Source: Acidobacteriota bacterium
Lineage (GTDB): Bacteria > Acidobacteriota > Terriglobia > Terriglobales > Acidobacteriaceae
Assembly: GCA_021851335.1 (NCBI GenBank)
Contig: JAJZEA010000023.1
Span: forward strand, 1-45,725
Direction of reading: 5' to 3'
Length of the DNA: 45,725 nt
In this document: positions 27,521-36,889 of the stretch, piece after piece
Layout: the number at the start of each line of letters is the position of its first letter
Position numbering within the stretch: position 1 is the first letter of the stretch
Notes under the pieces: model-generated
The model's database searches: none
What the model saw: only the letters and a program-made list of their open reading frames with translations
Told to the model about the DNA's origin: nothing
Translations under genes and position numbers: made by a program

Positions 27521-29341
27521 TTATGGTTGCTCGGCGATGGCGAGCGCTTTGCGAAGGAAAGCGTCCTCGGGAAACTCCGACAGAAACTGCTTCATCGTGG
27601 CCACAGCGGCTGAATATTGTTGCGCATCAATCAGCCGGACAACCAGATCGCGGCGACGATTGGCATTGAACGGGTCGAGCGAAGCGGCACGCTGTGCAAA
27701 GGCAATCGCCGATGCAGCGTCACCCTGCTGAGCACTGAATGCGGACAAATCTGAAAATAACTGTGGCAGCTCAGTATTCAGCGAAGCCGCATGTTTCAGA
27801 TGAGTTTCCGCATCAACCCGATCTCCCTGTTTCAGTTCTCGGTGTCCCAGTTGAGCAAGAACCTCCGCGTTATCTGGCTGCGTCGCGGCCAGTTGTGTGA
27901 GCAGCCGATCATAGCTTGCTTGATATTCAGGATGATCGCGTCGGAGCTGATCGTAAGCTTGCAGTAGAGTCAACGAGGATGGCTTTTGCCGTCCAGTCGG
28001 TTCGCGATCAAGATAGATCAGATCAGGCAGATCGGCCGTCGTCTGATGGTAAGCGACGGCAGGGAACGGCTCATTCTTGCTGGTCACAATGCGGTGATTC
28101 GTCAGCGCGCTGTGTGAGAGCACCAGATCATCGCGCTTGGGCATGTGGCATCCAATGCAGTTGTCGGCGGGAGCTGTGGCGCGACGCAGTGCAATCGGTT
28201 CCGTGCAGCTTGATTGCGTGTGGCACTGCATACACTTTCGATTGAAGTATGCAGGAGCCTGGGCATGGGTCGGCTCAACATGCGGGTCGTGGCACGTGAT
28301 GCAACGCATCCGTTCTCCCGATGGTTGTCCGAGGCTGGCCCGATAGCACTTGCTCAGCGTCATCGAATAGTAGTGCTGCACGTGATCGCGCGTCAGTGGA
28401 TGATCCGGTGTCGGCGGCACCATCAGAATGGCCAGCACACGGTTGAGCGGTTTGCCAGGGCGAAAATCCAGATACGACTTACCCGGCTCAAAAGCGCGCG
28501 CATCGCCGGTCTGATGGCAGGACATGCAAATGTCGTCGGACCGAGCCGCGGTCAGATGCTCCGGATTCACGATGCTTGGATCTTTGCCCGGTGGCCAGGC
28601 ACGGCCTGCATTCATGGCGACGATATGCGCAGAACCAGGTCCGTGGCAGTTTTCGCATCCAATGGCTAGTTGCGAGAATGCGGGCTTGTCATACTTCCCC
28701 AGTGCGCCATTGACAGGACGCGGTCTGCCACTGTGGCAAAAGATGCAACCCGGCGCTATGATGCGACTGAAGCCGTAGTCGCCGCGCTGATAACCCGGCG
28801 AGAGATCCCATTTTCCTGTCTTCGGGTAATACGATGCCGGCGCTTCGGTCAGATAGCCGGATTGGTCCACGACACCGCCAAAGCCGTTCGCATCTGCGCC
28901 AATTATCCAGCGAATGGAATGAGTCTCGCGAAAGATTTCCTTGCCATCCGAAGCCGTCTGCCACTCGCTCTCGATCACCTTGTCGTTCGCGGTTGCAATC
29001 TCGTAATGGCGATCCAGCACAGCACTGTAAAATGTCTGCGGCAGTGCGAACCCGCGCAGCGAAGAAGCACTTGCTTCTGTCATCGAGCGGCCCATGCTGG
29101 AGGCGGAAAAACTGGCTGCAACCTGCGAGTGGCATGGCGTGCAAACAGCCGAACCCACATATGTTGCTGATTGCGAAGAATAATTTTCATGGGCAGGCTG
29201 CGCCGCAAACGAAGTTCGCGGCGCAGCCATAACCACTGACAGAAGACACCAAACTCCCATCAGTACAATTTGTCTGGCTTCCAGCTCACAGCGAGCAGAA
29301 AGGTTCCCGGGGCAGCGCCCGCGAAGCCAGCGGATTGTCAT
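27521..29341 (-). CDS. Seven-haem c-type cytochrome with C-terminal TPR-like repeats (copy 1)
   Basis: This 606-aa exported protein has seven CxxCH haem sites, with first Cys at about residues 67, 199, 229, 272, 347, 370 and 395 (CTPCH, CIFCH, CENCH, CMSCH, CITCH, CMQCH, CIGCH). A possible eighth ligand Cys sits in SKCYRASLG without a CH partner. After about residue 440 the protein becomes helical with TPR-like repeats (LGHRELKQGDRVDAETHLKHAA) ending RKALAIAEQ. A signal peptide is likely; it may start at internal Met28 (MGVWCLLSVVMAAPRTSFAA) rather than at ATG 29341. The paralogue lies just upstream on the same strand. Role presumed in periplasmic electron transfer; the substrate is unknown. 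It is convergent with queD (16-bp gap). Confidence 0.85.
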   Translation of the reverse strand: MTIRWLRGRCPGNLSARCELEARQIVLMGVWCLLSVVMAAPRTSFAAQPAHENYSSQSATYVGSAVCTPCHSQVAASFSASSMGRSMTEASASSLRGFALPQTFYSAVLDRHYEIATANDKVIESEWQTASDGKEIFRETHSIRWIIGADANGFGGVVDQSGYLTEAPASYYPKTGKWDLSPGYQRGDYGFSRIIAPGCIFCHSGRPRPVNGALGKYDKPAFSQLAIGCENCHGPGSAHIVAMNAGRAWPPGKDPSIVNPEHLTAARSDDICMSCHQTGDARAFEPGKSYLDFRPGKPLNRVLAILMVPPTPDHPLTRDHVQHYYSMTLSKCYRASLGQPSGERMRCITCHDPHVEPTHAQAPAYFNRKCMQCHTQSSCTEPIALRRATAPADNCIGCHMPKRDDLVLSHSALTNHRIVTSKNEPFPAVAYHQTTADLPDLIYLDREPTGRQKPSSLTLLQAYDQLRRDHPEYQASYDRLLTQLAATQPDNAEVLAQLGHRELKQGDRVDAETHLKHAASLNTELPQLFSDLSAFSAQQGDAASAIAFAQRAASLDPFNANRRRDLVVRLIDAQQYSAAVATMKQFLSEFPEDAFLRKALAIAEQP

Positions 29342-29426
29342 GCTCAGATGACGAGCGGATTACCCGAAAAGTTTCATCAGATTCGGCTACCTGGATCGCC
29401 GCTTCCGCGACAGATATTCACAGCGT

Positions 29427-31217
29427 TTATTGCTCTGCAATCGCGAGCGCCTTGCGAATGAAGTCATCTTCTGGAAAGCGCGCCAGATACTGCTTCATCG
29501 CCGACACCGCCTGGTCATATTGCTGCGCATCGATGAGTCGCGTGATGAGCGTCCTTTGCAGTGGAGTTGCGTACGGATTCAACTCCACAGACGCTCGCGC
29601 GGAGGCGATCGCGGCATCCTTCATTCCGAGTTTTGCCTGCACAGAGGACAAGTCAACCCACGCCTCTGGCAGCCGCTGATCCAGGCGTAAAGCACGCTGC
29701 AGGTGATCGAGAGCGCTCGGGAATTGTTGGTCCAGCATATCTCGATGTCCCAGATTCATCTGCACCTGAGCATCGTCTGCATCGGACTTCTCGAGCGTCG
29801 CTAGTGTTGTGCGCCAGTCCGCTTCAAAGTCCGGGTGCTTGTCCATCAAGAGTCGATCCGCAAGCATGCGCGCCCGCATTGATGGAAGTGGATGTCCCGC
29901 GGGAGCGTCCAAATACATCAACTGAGGCATTTGAGGAGAAACCTGCTGGAAGATTGCCTCTGGCAGCGGCTCGTCGGGTCGCGCCAGAATTCGATGATTC
30001 GTCGAGGACGTATGTGAGATCGTCGTGATCGGGCGCCGAGGCATGTGGCAGCCAATGCAGTTGTCCGCAGGTGTGGTTGCGCGTCGCAGCGCCACTGGCT
30101 CCGTGCAGCTCTTCTGCGTGTGACACAGCATGCACTTTGGATTGAAGTATGCAGGCGCTTCGGCATGGGTCGGCTCCACGTGCGGATCGTGGCAGGTGAT
30201 GCAGCGCATCTGGTGAGCAGCGGGCTGGTTCAGGCTCGCACGATAACACTTGCTGAGGATCATGGACGAGTAATGCTCAAGATGATCCATGTCCGGCGGA
30301 TTCTGGCGCGAAGGCGCAACGTTGAAGATGGCCACGGTCTGGCTCAGCGGCTGGCCCGGACGGAAATCCTGATACGTGCGGCCTGGTTCCAACACGCGAG
30401 CATCGCCAATCTCATGGCACGACATGCAGATATCGTCGGACAAATCGCGCGTCAGCCGCGCCGGATTGACGATCGTGTCATCGCGTCCTTTGACCTCTTC
30501 GCCCTGGTCCATCGCTGCCACGTGAACCGATCCTGGCCCATGACAGTTTTCACAATCAATCGATACATGAGAAAAGGGAGGGTCTTCGTATTTTCCGTCG
30601 TACCCGGCAATGGGCCTCGGCCGCCCGCTGTGGCACGAAATGCAGCCAGGCTGGAGGATGCGGTTGAATCCGTAGTCAGCATGCTGGTAGCCAGGAGAAA
30701 GCTGCCATTTCTGCGCAGCCGAGTAGTAGGACAGCGGCGATTGAAACAGATATCCGCCGCGCACCAGAAGTCCTCCATAGCCATTCTCCCCCGTCCCGAT
30801 GATCCACGAAATCTGGTGCGTCGAGCGAAAGATTTCCTGTCCCGGCGCTGAGTTGGCCATCCCGCCGTTCGTAGGTGCTTGTTGAAATTCCGACTGCCAG
30901 AGTTTGCCGTCCTGCGCATACACGCTGTATGCGTGATGTGTGTTGGGGTCGGTATAGGTGGCCGGCAGCGACAGGGTTGCGAGAAATCGGGGCGTGATTG
31001 TCGTCAGCGAATGGCCCATGCTGGCTTTGGCAAAACTGCGCGCAATCCCCAGATGGCAGCGCGAACAGGATTCAGAGCCAATGTAGTCTGCCTTGGCCGC
31101 AGGGTGATCCTGCTGCGCCCTCGGCAACGCGTGACTGATGCTGATGCTGAGTGCCCAAGCTGCCGTCAGACAGAGCCACTGCAAAGCCGCTCGAACCCGG
31201 AAAGAGAAACGCCCCAT
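29427..31217 (-). CDS. Seven-haem c-type cytochrome with C-terminal TPR-like repeats (copy 2)
   Basis: This 596-aa paralogue of the downstream gene has a signal peptide at about 1-30 (core QWLCLTAAWALSISISHA). The seven CxxCH sites have first Cys near 51, 192, 222, 264, 339, 362 and 387. Blocks shared with the neighbour include CHSGRPRP, CENCHGPGS, CMSCH..GDAR, KCYRASL.QP, CITCHDPHVEPTHA, CTEP.ALRRAT, and the terminal RLIDAQQY...FPED.....RKALAIAEQ. ATG 31217 (MGRFSF) is chosen because the frame upstream overlaps the AIM24 gene and reads as non-coding; AGGA lies just before it. The AIM24 gene ends 98 bp upstream and copy 1 begins 85 bp downstream, so an operon is plausible. Confidence 0.86.
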   Translation of the reverse strand: MGRFSFRVRAALQWLCLTAAWALSISISHALPRAQQDHPAAKADYIGSESCSRCHLGIARSFAKASMGHSLTTITPRFLATLSLPATYTDPNTHHAYSVYAQDGKLWQSEFQQAPTNGGMANSAPGQEIFRSTHQISWIIGTGENGYGGLLVRGGYLFQSPLSYYSAAQKWQLSPGYQHADYGFNRILQPGCISCHSGRPRPIAGYDGKYEDPPFSHVSIDCENCHGPGSVHVAAMDQGEEVKGRDDTIVNPARLTRDLSDDICMSCHEIGDARVLEPGRTYQDFRPGQPLSQTVAIFNVAPSRQNPPDMDHLEHYSSMILSKCYRASLNQPAAHQMRCITCHDPHVEPTHAEAPAYFNPKCMLCHTQKSCTEPVALRRATTPADNCIGCHMPRRPITTISHTSSTNHRILARPDEPLPEAIFQQVSPQMPQLMYLDAPAGHPLPSMRARMLADRLLMDKHPDFEADWRTTLATLEKSDADDAQVQMNLGHRDMLDQQFPSALDHLQRALRLDQRLPEAWVDLSSVQAKLGMKDAAIASARASVELNPYATPLQRTLITRLIDAQQYDQAVSAMKQYLARFPEDDFIRKALAIAEQ

Positions 31218-31315
31218 ACTTCCTCGCCTCAGCAAAGATCGCAAGTGTGCCCGGGCGCTGTCCAGAGCATCTCCATGGTTGGATTTATCACGACGTAAAT
31301 TCTTCCGTTGCACCG

Positions 31316-32071
31316 CTATCGCATGCCGTCCAGTATGGAGCCGACGATGCCGCCAACCACACCACCCTGCACGCTCTCCTGCTGCGCGGAAGGCAGGTAT
31401 TGCTGGATCTGATGCGCGAGTTTTGCAATTGGCAGCGTCTGCAGCCAGATGCGTCCCGGTCCGGTCAGCGCGGCCAGAAAAATTCCGTCTCCACCGAAGA
31501 TGAGATTCTTGATCCCGCGCACTGTCGTAATCTGGAATCCCACCGAGGCTTGAAACGCTCCGACGTGTCCGGGATGAACCAGCAGTGTCTCTCCTGGAGC
31601 CAGGTCTCGCGGCACCACTTCGCCTGAAAGCTCGAGCCAGGCCGTGCCCACTCCGCCCACCCGCTGCAAAAGAAATCCGTCGCCGCCAAAGATGCCAGCT
31701 CCCAGCGATTGCTGAAAGCCAATCGAAAGCTGAATCTGTTCTGTTGCGCACAGAAAACCGTGACGATGGATCAGATATTCCTGCCCCGGACGCACCTCAA
31801 CCGGCACAATATGGCCCGGCACGCGCGTAGCAAATGCCACCTCTCCCGGCGCGCCAAATGCGCGATACTCCGTCATGAACAGCGATCCGCCGCCGACCAC
31901 TCGCTTCAGCGCTCCAAAAAATCCACCCCCGCCGCCAAACTGCGTGTGCGTCGTCATCTGCACGGAACTCGACATCCAGGAAAGCTCGCCTGCCTCCGAG
32001 ATCACGCAATCGTTATGATCCAGTTGAAACTCCAGCACCGGCATCGTGGTTCCCACTATTCTTGACTGCAT
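31316..32071 (-). CDS. AIM24 family (TIGR00266-like) protein
   Basis: This 251-aa beta-rich protein without a signal peptide carries the family pattern: an N-terminal double-psi-like half, a glycine-rich block (TQFGGGGGFFGALKRVVGGGSLF, about 44-66) with LFMTEY, then a C-terminal half with GGDGFLLQRVGGVGTAWLELSG and GGDGIFLAALTGPGRIWLQTLP. The end is a glycine-rich tail (VVGGIVGSILDG). The family's biochemical role is not established; mitochondrial AIM24 affects inner-membrane organisation. ATG 32071 has AAGGAG 7 nt upstream. It lies upstream of the cytochrome-TPR genes on the same strand. Confidence 0.88.
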   Translation of the reverse strand: MQSRIVGTTMPVLEFQLDHNDCVISEAGELSWMSSSVQMTTHTQFGGGGGFFGALKRVVGGGSLFMTEYRAFGAPGEVAFATRVPGHIVPVEVRPGQEYLIHRHGFLCATEQIQLSIGFQQSLGAGIFGGDGFLLQRVGGVGTAWLELSGEVVPRDLAPGETLLVHPGHVGAFQASVGFQITTVRGIKNLIFGGDGIFLAALTGPGRIWLQTLPIAKLAHQIQQYLPSAQQESVQGGVVGGIVGSILDGMR

Positions 32072-32317
32072 GAAAGCGCTCCTTCCCGCGCGCCGCCTCA
32101 GGTCTGTTACTAGTTCGGCAAAAACGCCATGCGCGGCTTCGTATGCAGTATAGAACGTTCCTTTTCGTCACAAAGTTCCATGCTGATTCCATTCCGGACC
32201 GTGGCGCGTCGCGCTCGCGATTGTCCAGAAAAAATTCTTCTGCGCAGACCAGAGCCACTCCAGCGTCTGATAGGCTTCTTTTATAACGGTAAGAAAATAT
32301 ATCTATCCGAGATACGA

Positions 32318-33760
32318 GTGAATCGATTACCTGCTTCTCCCGTCTTTTCTGTTCGCCTGATTTTTGTTTTGGCTCTCACCTTTCTGTTCAGCGGCATTTT
32401 TACCTGTGCGCAATCGGCCGCCCCCGCTCAGCCATCCGAGACCAGTCCGGATTTTTTTCGTCGGCTCGCAGCCTACTATCGCGCCGACTGGCATCCGCAG
32501 CCTGCATCCTCCGCTTCGCCTGCTCCAGCGCGTCGGGGCGCACCCTCGCCGCTCGATTCTCCGCCATTTCCCGGCTCTGACTGGAGCTATGGCGGCTCAC
32601 CGACGATCGGCGAGCCGGATACCAACAGTTATCCGCTCATGACCGCCTGGCTCGGCGACGCTCGCACTGCCGCTGTGCGCAGCAAACTCTATGGCTGGTT
32701 TGAGCCGACCGTCGATGCCAGTTCCGCCGGTTTTCGCAATGATCCCATCGCCGACGACGCATATCCCAACCGCGTGGAACTCGGCCAGGGCGTCGTCTAT
32801 CTGGAACGCTTGCCCGATACCGTTCAGCAAAAGCACTTTGACTGGGGCTATCACCTCACCGCGCTTTACGGCACCGATTATCGTTACACCATCGACAAGG
32901 GCTACGGCTATCGCCAGTGGTACGTCGATCATCATCAGTATGGCTTTGATCCCACGATGGAGTATGTCGATCTCTACTTTGCGCGTGTTGCACAGGGCAT
33001 GAACCTGCGCATCGGGCGCTTCATCTCACTGCCCGGCATCGAAGCGCAGCTTGCTCCGGGCAACTTCATGTACAGCCACTCGCTGCTCTACTCCGTCGAT
33101 CCCTTCACCGACACGGGAGCTGTGGCCACAGTCAAGCTGAACGACCGCTGGCTCGTCCAGGCTGGCATCACCGCCGGTCATGACGTTGCGCCGTGGACCT
33201 CCGATGCCAAGCCATCGGCTACGGCATGCGTCAGTTATACGTCGGCATCGGTCCGCGACAACCTGTATCTCTGCGCCAATGGCATCAACAACGGCCATTA
33301 CGCTTACAACAATCTTCAGCAATACGACGCAACCTGGTATCACAGCTTCTCGCGCAAATGGCTGCTTGCCACCGAGGCCTGGTACATGTACCAGACGCAG
33401 GTGCCCAGCGTCTCCGGCTCGCTGCCTATCGAAACAGGAACCAGCGGCGCGGTCTGCGCATTGGGGGTGCAGCGCTGCACTGCGCCAGAGTACGCCGCCG
33501 TGAACTACATCGAGCATCAGTTTTCGCCGCACGATCTACTCTCGTTTCGCAGCGACATGCTCAATGACCAGAAGGGGCAGCGCACCGGATTCGCCACGCG
33601 CTACACCGAAAACACGCTCTCCTGGCAACACTGGTTCGGCTCGACGGTTCAGCTTCGCCCCGAGATTCGCCTCGACCATAGCTGGGACCTCAAGGGCTAC
33701 GACGGGGGCCGTCACGCGACCGTCTTCACCGCTGCCAGCGACCTCATCTTTCACTTCTGA
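32318..33760 (+). CDS. Outer-membrane beta-barrel porin (BBP2/OmpL-like)
   Basis: This 480-aa protein has a signal peptide (VRLIFVLALTFLFSGIFTCA, ending near residue 30) and a Pro/Ser/Ala-rich periplasmic stretch to about residue 85. The rest alternates polar and aromatic residues as a barrel, e.g. FDWGYHLTALYGTDYRYTIDKGYGYRQWYVDHH, WLLATEAWYMYQTQ, and the terminal FTAASDLIFHF. It resembles the putative beta-barrel porin-2 family. Six cysteines, paired in sequence, are unusual for a porin. GTG 32318 fits the signal peptide; no good SD is seen. Frames upstream to 32129 are open but read as non-coding. Substrate unknown. Confidence 0.8.
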   Translation: MNRLPASPVFSVRLIFVLALTFLFSGIFTCAQSAAPAQPSETSPDFFRRLAAYYRADWHPQPASSASPAPARRGAPSPLDSPPFPGSDWSYGGSPTIGEPDTNSYPLMTAWLGDARTAAVRSKLYGWFEPTVDASSAGFRNDPIADDAYPNRVELGQGVVYLERLPDTVQQKHFDWGYHLTALYGTDYRYTIDKGYGYRQWYVDHHQYGFDPTMEYVDLYFARVAQGMNLRIGRFISLPGIEAQLAPGNFMYSHSLLYSVDPFTDTGAVATVKLNDRWLVQAGITAGHDVAPWTSDAKPSATACVSYTSASVRDNLYLCANGINNGHYAYNNLQQYDATWYHSFSRKWLLATEAWYMYQTQVPSVSGSLPIETGTSGAVCALGVQRCTAPEYAAVNYIEHQFSPHDLLSFRSDMLNDQKGQRTGFATRYTENTLSWQHWFGSTVQLRPEIRLDHSWDLKGYDGGRHATVFTAASDLIFHF

Positions 33761-33875
33761 ACTCGCACCTTTGAACCCGCTGAGCATGCACTGCGCAGAC
33801 ACTGAGTAGCCGAGGCGCAGCCCATCCAGCTTGTCCCGCCGACATCGGTTGTTTCCCACGCTCTTTGCTTCTCCG

Positions 33876-33881
33876 TACAAT
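33876..33881 (+). promoter_or_regulatory. -10-like TACAAT directly before mnmG
   Basis: TACAAT ends 9 nt before ATG 33891, which would place transcription start within a few nucleotides of the codon. A weak -35 (TTTCCC) lies 18 nt upstream. Confidence 0.35.
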
Positions 33882-33890
33882 AGAGATTGC

Positions 33891-35906
33891 ATGAGCTTCA
33901 CGGAACACTACGATGTAGCCGTCGTCGGTGCCGGTCACGCCGGTTGCGAAGCGGCGATGGCTGCCGCTCGCATGGGCCTGCGCACCGCCATCATTACGAT
34001 GAATCTCGACCTCATCGCGCAGATGAGCTGCAACCCAGCCATCGGGGGCATCGCCAAGGGCCACCTGGTACGCGAGATCGACGCGCTTGGCGGCGTTATG
34101 GGTCAGGTCGCGGATGCGGTCGGCATTCAGTTTCGCCTGCTGAATACCTCGCGCGGCCCGGCGGTCTGGAGTCCGCGCGCGCAGTGCGACAAGGCGCTCT
34201 ATCGCGTCAAGATGCGCGAAGTGCTGGAGGCGCAGCCGAATCTGCATATTCGACAGGCTGAAGCCGTGGACCTGATTCTGGAAGAGGATCCGCATCGCAT
34301 GGATGCGGAGGGACGTCCCTTGCGACGCGCGCTTGGATTGAAGCTCCGCGATGGCCGTCAGTTGCTGGCCGAGGCCACGATCATCACCACCGGAACCTTC
34401 CTGAATGGCCTGATTCACTGCGGCGAAGAGCGCTATCCTGCGGGCCGCAGTGGAGAACCTGCAAGCGTTCTGCTTGGAGAAGCGCTGCGCCGCCTCGGCC
34501 TGCGCACCACACGGCTGAAGACCGGAACGCCGCCGCGCCTCGACGGTCGCACCATCCGCTGGGAAGCCTTTGAGGAGCAGCCCGGCGACGCCGATCCCAC
34601 TCCGTTCAGCTTTTGCACCACGCGCATCGTGCAGCCGCAAATCAGTTGTCACATCGCCTGGACCACGCCGGAGACGCTCCGGATCATCCGCGAAAACGTC
34701 GGTCGCTCGGCGATGTATTCCGGCCAGATCGAAGGCGTGGGGCCGCGTTACTGTCCTTCCATCGAAGACAAGATCGTCAAGTTTCCCGACAAGGCGCAGC
34801 ATCAGTTTTTTCTGGAGCCGGAGGGTCTTTCGACGCACGAGGTCTACATCAACGGCATGTCTACTTCGCTCCCGATGGAGGTGCAGTGGCAGATGGTGCG
34901 TTCAATTTCCGGCCTGGAATCCGCCGAGATGCTGCGCCCGGGTTATGCAATTGAATATGACAGCGTCGATGCCACCGAACTCGATCGCTCCCTCCAGGTC
35001 AAGTGCATTCGCGGACTCTTTCTTGCCGGGCAGATCAACGGCACCAGCGGCTATGAAGAAGCAGGCTGCCAGGGCATCATGGCCGGCATCAATGCAGCGT
35101 TGCAGATCGGTGGACGTGAGCCATTCACACTTGACCGCAGCGAGGGCTACACCGGCATTCTCATCGACGACCTCATCTCGAAAGGCACGAATGAGCCGTA
35201 TCGCATGTTCACCTCACGCGCCGAGTTTCGCCTGCATTTGCGCATCGATAATGCGGATCGTCGTCTGACGCCTCATGCGCGCAAACTGGGGCTGATCGAC
35301 GATGACACATGGCGGGCTTACGAGCAGAAACAGCAGCGTATGCGACATCTTCAGCGTCTTGTGGAAACACAAAAAATCCATGCCGAAAAGCTTGCCGCCA
35401 TTGCGCCCGAACTTGCCTGGAGCGCGATCGCCGGACAAACGTGGGCGCAACTGCTGCGCCGTCCTGAGATCACCATCGATCGCCTGCTGCCCGCGCTGCG
35501 GGAGGCGATGGTGGCCGATCCAGTGCTTGCGCCGATGCTGGATAATTCCCCTGAAAAACTCACCGCCATTCGCCGTAACGAACTGCGCGCCGTCGAGACG
35601 GAGATCAAGTTTGTGGGCTATCTCGATCAGCAGAAGCGCGCCATCCAGAAGCTGAAGGAGGCTGAGACCGTCAGCATCCCCGAGTGGTTCGATTACAGCG
35701 TCATCAGCGGGCTATCGCGCGAAATGCAGGAAAAACTCGGTCGCGTGCGCCCTGTCACCATCGGCCAGGCCAGCCGCATTCCCGGCGTAACTCCCGCCGC
35801 TCTCAGCCTCGTGCATCTCTCCATTCGCATCCAGTCCACGCGCCGCTCGGGGCGGGGAATGGCCGAGGCTTCGACGGCCTCTATCTTAGACATGACCCAG
35901 CCATGA
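33891..35906 (+). CDS. mnmG: tRNA uridine-5-carboxymethylaminomethyl synthesis enzyme MnmG (GidA)
   Basis: This 671-aa FAD protein pairs with MnmE to build cmnm5U/nm5U at the wobble base of tRNAs. The FAD fold begins [19 protein letters not shown] (11-29). Signatures include [51 protein letters not shown] and the second motif [18 protein letters not shown]. The C-terminal MnmE/tRNA-binding helical domain contains [16 protein letters not shown] and [14 protein letters not shown]. About 40 residues longer than many homologues, mostly at the C-terminus ([15 protein letters not shown]). ATG 33891 is preferred over an in-frame extension to 33831. Its stop overlaps folP by 4 bp. Confidence 0.97.
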   Translation: MSFTEHYDVAVVGAGHAGCEAAMAAARMGLRTAIITMNLDLIAQMSCNPAIGGIAKGHLVREIDALGGVMGQVADAVGIQFRLLNTSRGPAVWSPRAQCDKALYRVKMREVLEAQPNLHIRQAEAVDLILEEDPHRMDAEGRPLRRALGLKLRDGRQLLAEATIITTGTFLNGLIHCGEERYPAGRSGEPASVLLGEALRRLGLRTTRLKTGTPPRLDGRTIRWEAFEEQPGDADPTPFSFCTTRIVQPQISCHIAWTTPETLRIIRENVGRSAMYSGQIEGVGPRYCPSIEDKIVKFPDKAQHQFFLEPEGLSTHEVYINGMSTSLPMEVQWQMVRSISGLESAEMLRPGYAIEYDSVDATELDRSLQVKCIRGLFLAGQINGTSGYEEAGCQGIMAGINAALQIGGREPFTLDRSEGYTGILIDDLISKGTNEPYRMFTSRAEFRLHLRIDNADRRLTPHARKLGLIDDDTWRAYEQKQQRMRHLQRLVETQKIHAEKLAAIAPELAWSAIAGQTWAQLLRRPEITIDRLLPALREAMVADPVLAPMLDNSPEKLTAIRRNELRAVETEIKFVGYLDQQKRAIQKLKEAETVSIPEWFDYSVISGLSREMQEKLGRVRPVTIGQASRIPGVTPAALSLVHLSIRIQSTRRSGRGMAEASTASILDMTQP

Positions 35907-36841
35907 AGATCGCCCGACGCGTCCCGACTCAATGGCAACTGCGGACTCAATCTCTGGAGCTTGGGCGTCGGACGATTGTGATGGGCGTGGTCAACATCAC
36001 AGCCGATTCGTTCTCTGACGGCGGGCGTTTTCTGGCTCCGGAGCGCGCCGTAGAGCAGGCTTTGCGATTGCTGCGTCATGGCGCTCAGATCATCGATCTG
36101 GGCGCGGAGAGCACTCGTCCCGGCTCCCGCGCAGGTGAGCCGCTGCAAGCCGCCGTGAGCGCGCAGCAGGAGCAGGATCGTCTGTTGCCCGTGCTGGAGA
36201 TGCTGCTGCGCCATCGCCCTGCCACGCTCATCTCGATTGACACGTACAAGGCCGCGACTGCTCGCGTCGCCCTCGCTGCGGGCGCAGAGATCATCAACGA
36301 TGTCAGCGGCTTCGCCTGGGATGCGGCGATGTCTCAGGTCTGCGCCGAAGCGCGTTGCGGCGTGGTGCTGATGCACACGCGCGGACGTCCGGACGAGTGG
36401 CTTCGCCAGCCGTCCCTTGATTCAGATCAAATCTTTCCACTCGTGCGGGAGGGTCTGAGCGCTTCACTGCGGAATGCATTGAATGTGGGCATTTCACCCT
36501 CTGCGATTGTGCTTGATCCAGGCTACGGATTTGGCAAGCGCATGAGCGAGAACTTCATTCTTCTGCGACATCAGGCGGAGCTTCTTGCTCTGGGTCATCC
36601 GCTGCTCGTGGGGCTTTCGCGGAAGTCGTTTTTGCGCCATGCTCTTGCATCGCGTCTGGGCAGGGAAGTGCGCAGTGTATCTTCCATGGAAAATGCAGGC
36701 GTGTCTGCCATGACGGCTGCGATTCTTGCCGGAGCATCCATTGTGCGTGTCCACTCCGCTCGCGCCGCCACAGAGGCTGCCGCCATCGCCGATGCCCTGC
36801 TGGAGCAGCCGGATTCCTCCACTTCCGGGAACGAAGACTGA
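35903..36841 (+). CDS. folP: Dihydropteroate synthase
   Basis: This 312-aa TIM-barrel enzyme joins 6-hydroxymethyl-dihydropterin diphosphate to p-aminobenzoate in folate synthesis and is the sulfonamide target. Signatures are [15 protein letters not shown] (27-41), [45 protein letters not shown] and RVHSARA. In the last, Ser replaces the usual Asp of RVHDV. Full length with a slightly extended N-terminus. It starts within the mnmG stop (ATGA), so translation is coupled. No glmM, ftsH or folK neighbour is present. Confidence 0.95.
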   Translation: MKIARRVPTQWQLRTQSLELGRRTIVMGVVNITADSFSDGGRFLAPERAVEQALRLLRHGAQIIDLGAESTRPGSRAGEPLQAAVSAQQEQDRLLPVLEMLLRHRPATLISIDTYKAATARVALAAGAEIINDVSGFAWDAAMSQVCAEARCGVVLMHTRGRPDEWLRQPSLDSDQIFPLVREGLSASLRNALNVGISPSAIVLDPGYGFGKRMSENFILLRHQAELLALGHPLLVGLSRKSFLRHALASRLGREVRSVSSMENAGVSAMTAAILAGASIVRVHSARAATEAAAIADALLEQPDSSTSGNED

Positions 36842-36889
36842 CAACTGTTTCTGCATGCGCCTGTTCGTCTTCGTATACTGAGGCTACGC

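Noticed and set aside
31218..31751. 178-residue N-terminal extension of the upstream cytochrome-TPR gene
   Set aside because: It overlaps the AIM24 gene in another frame and is Arg/Ser-rich without structure; the signal peptide begins at 31217.
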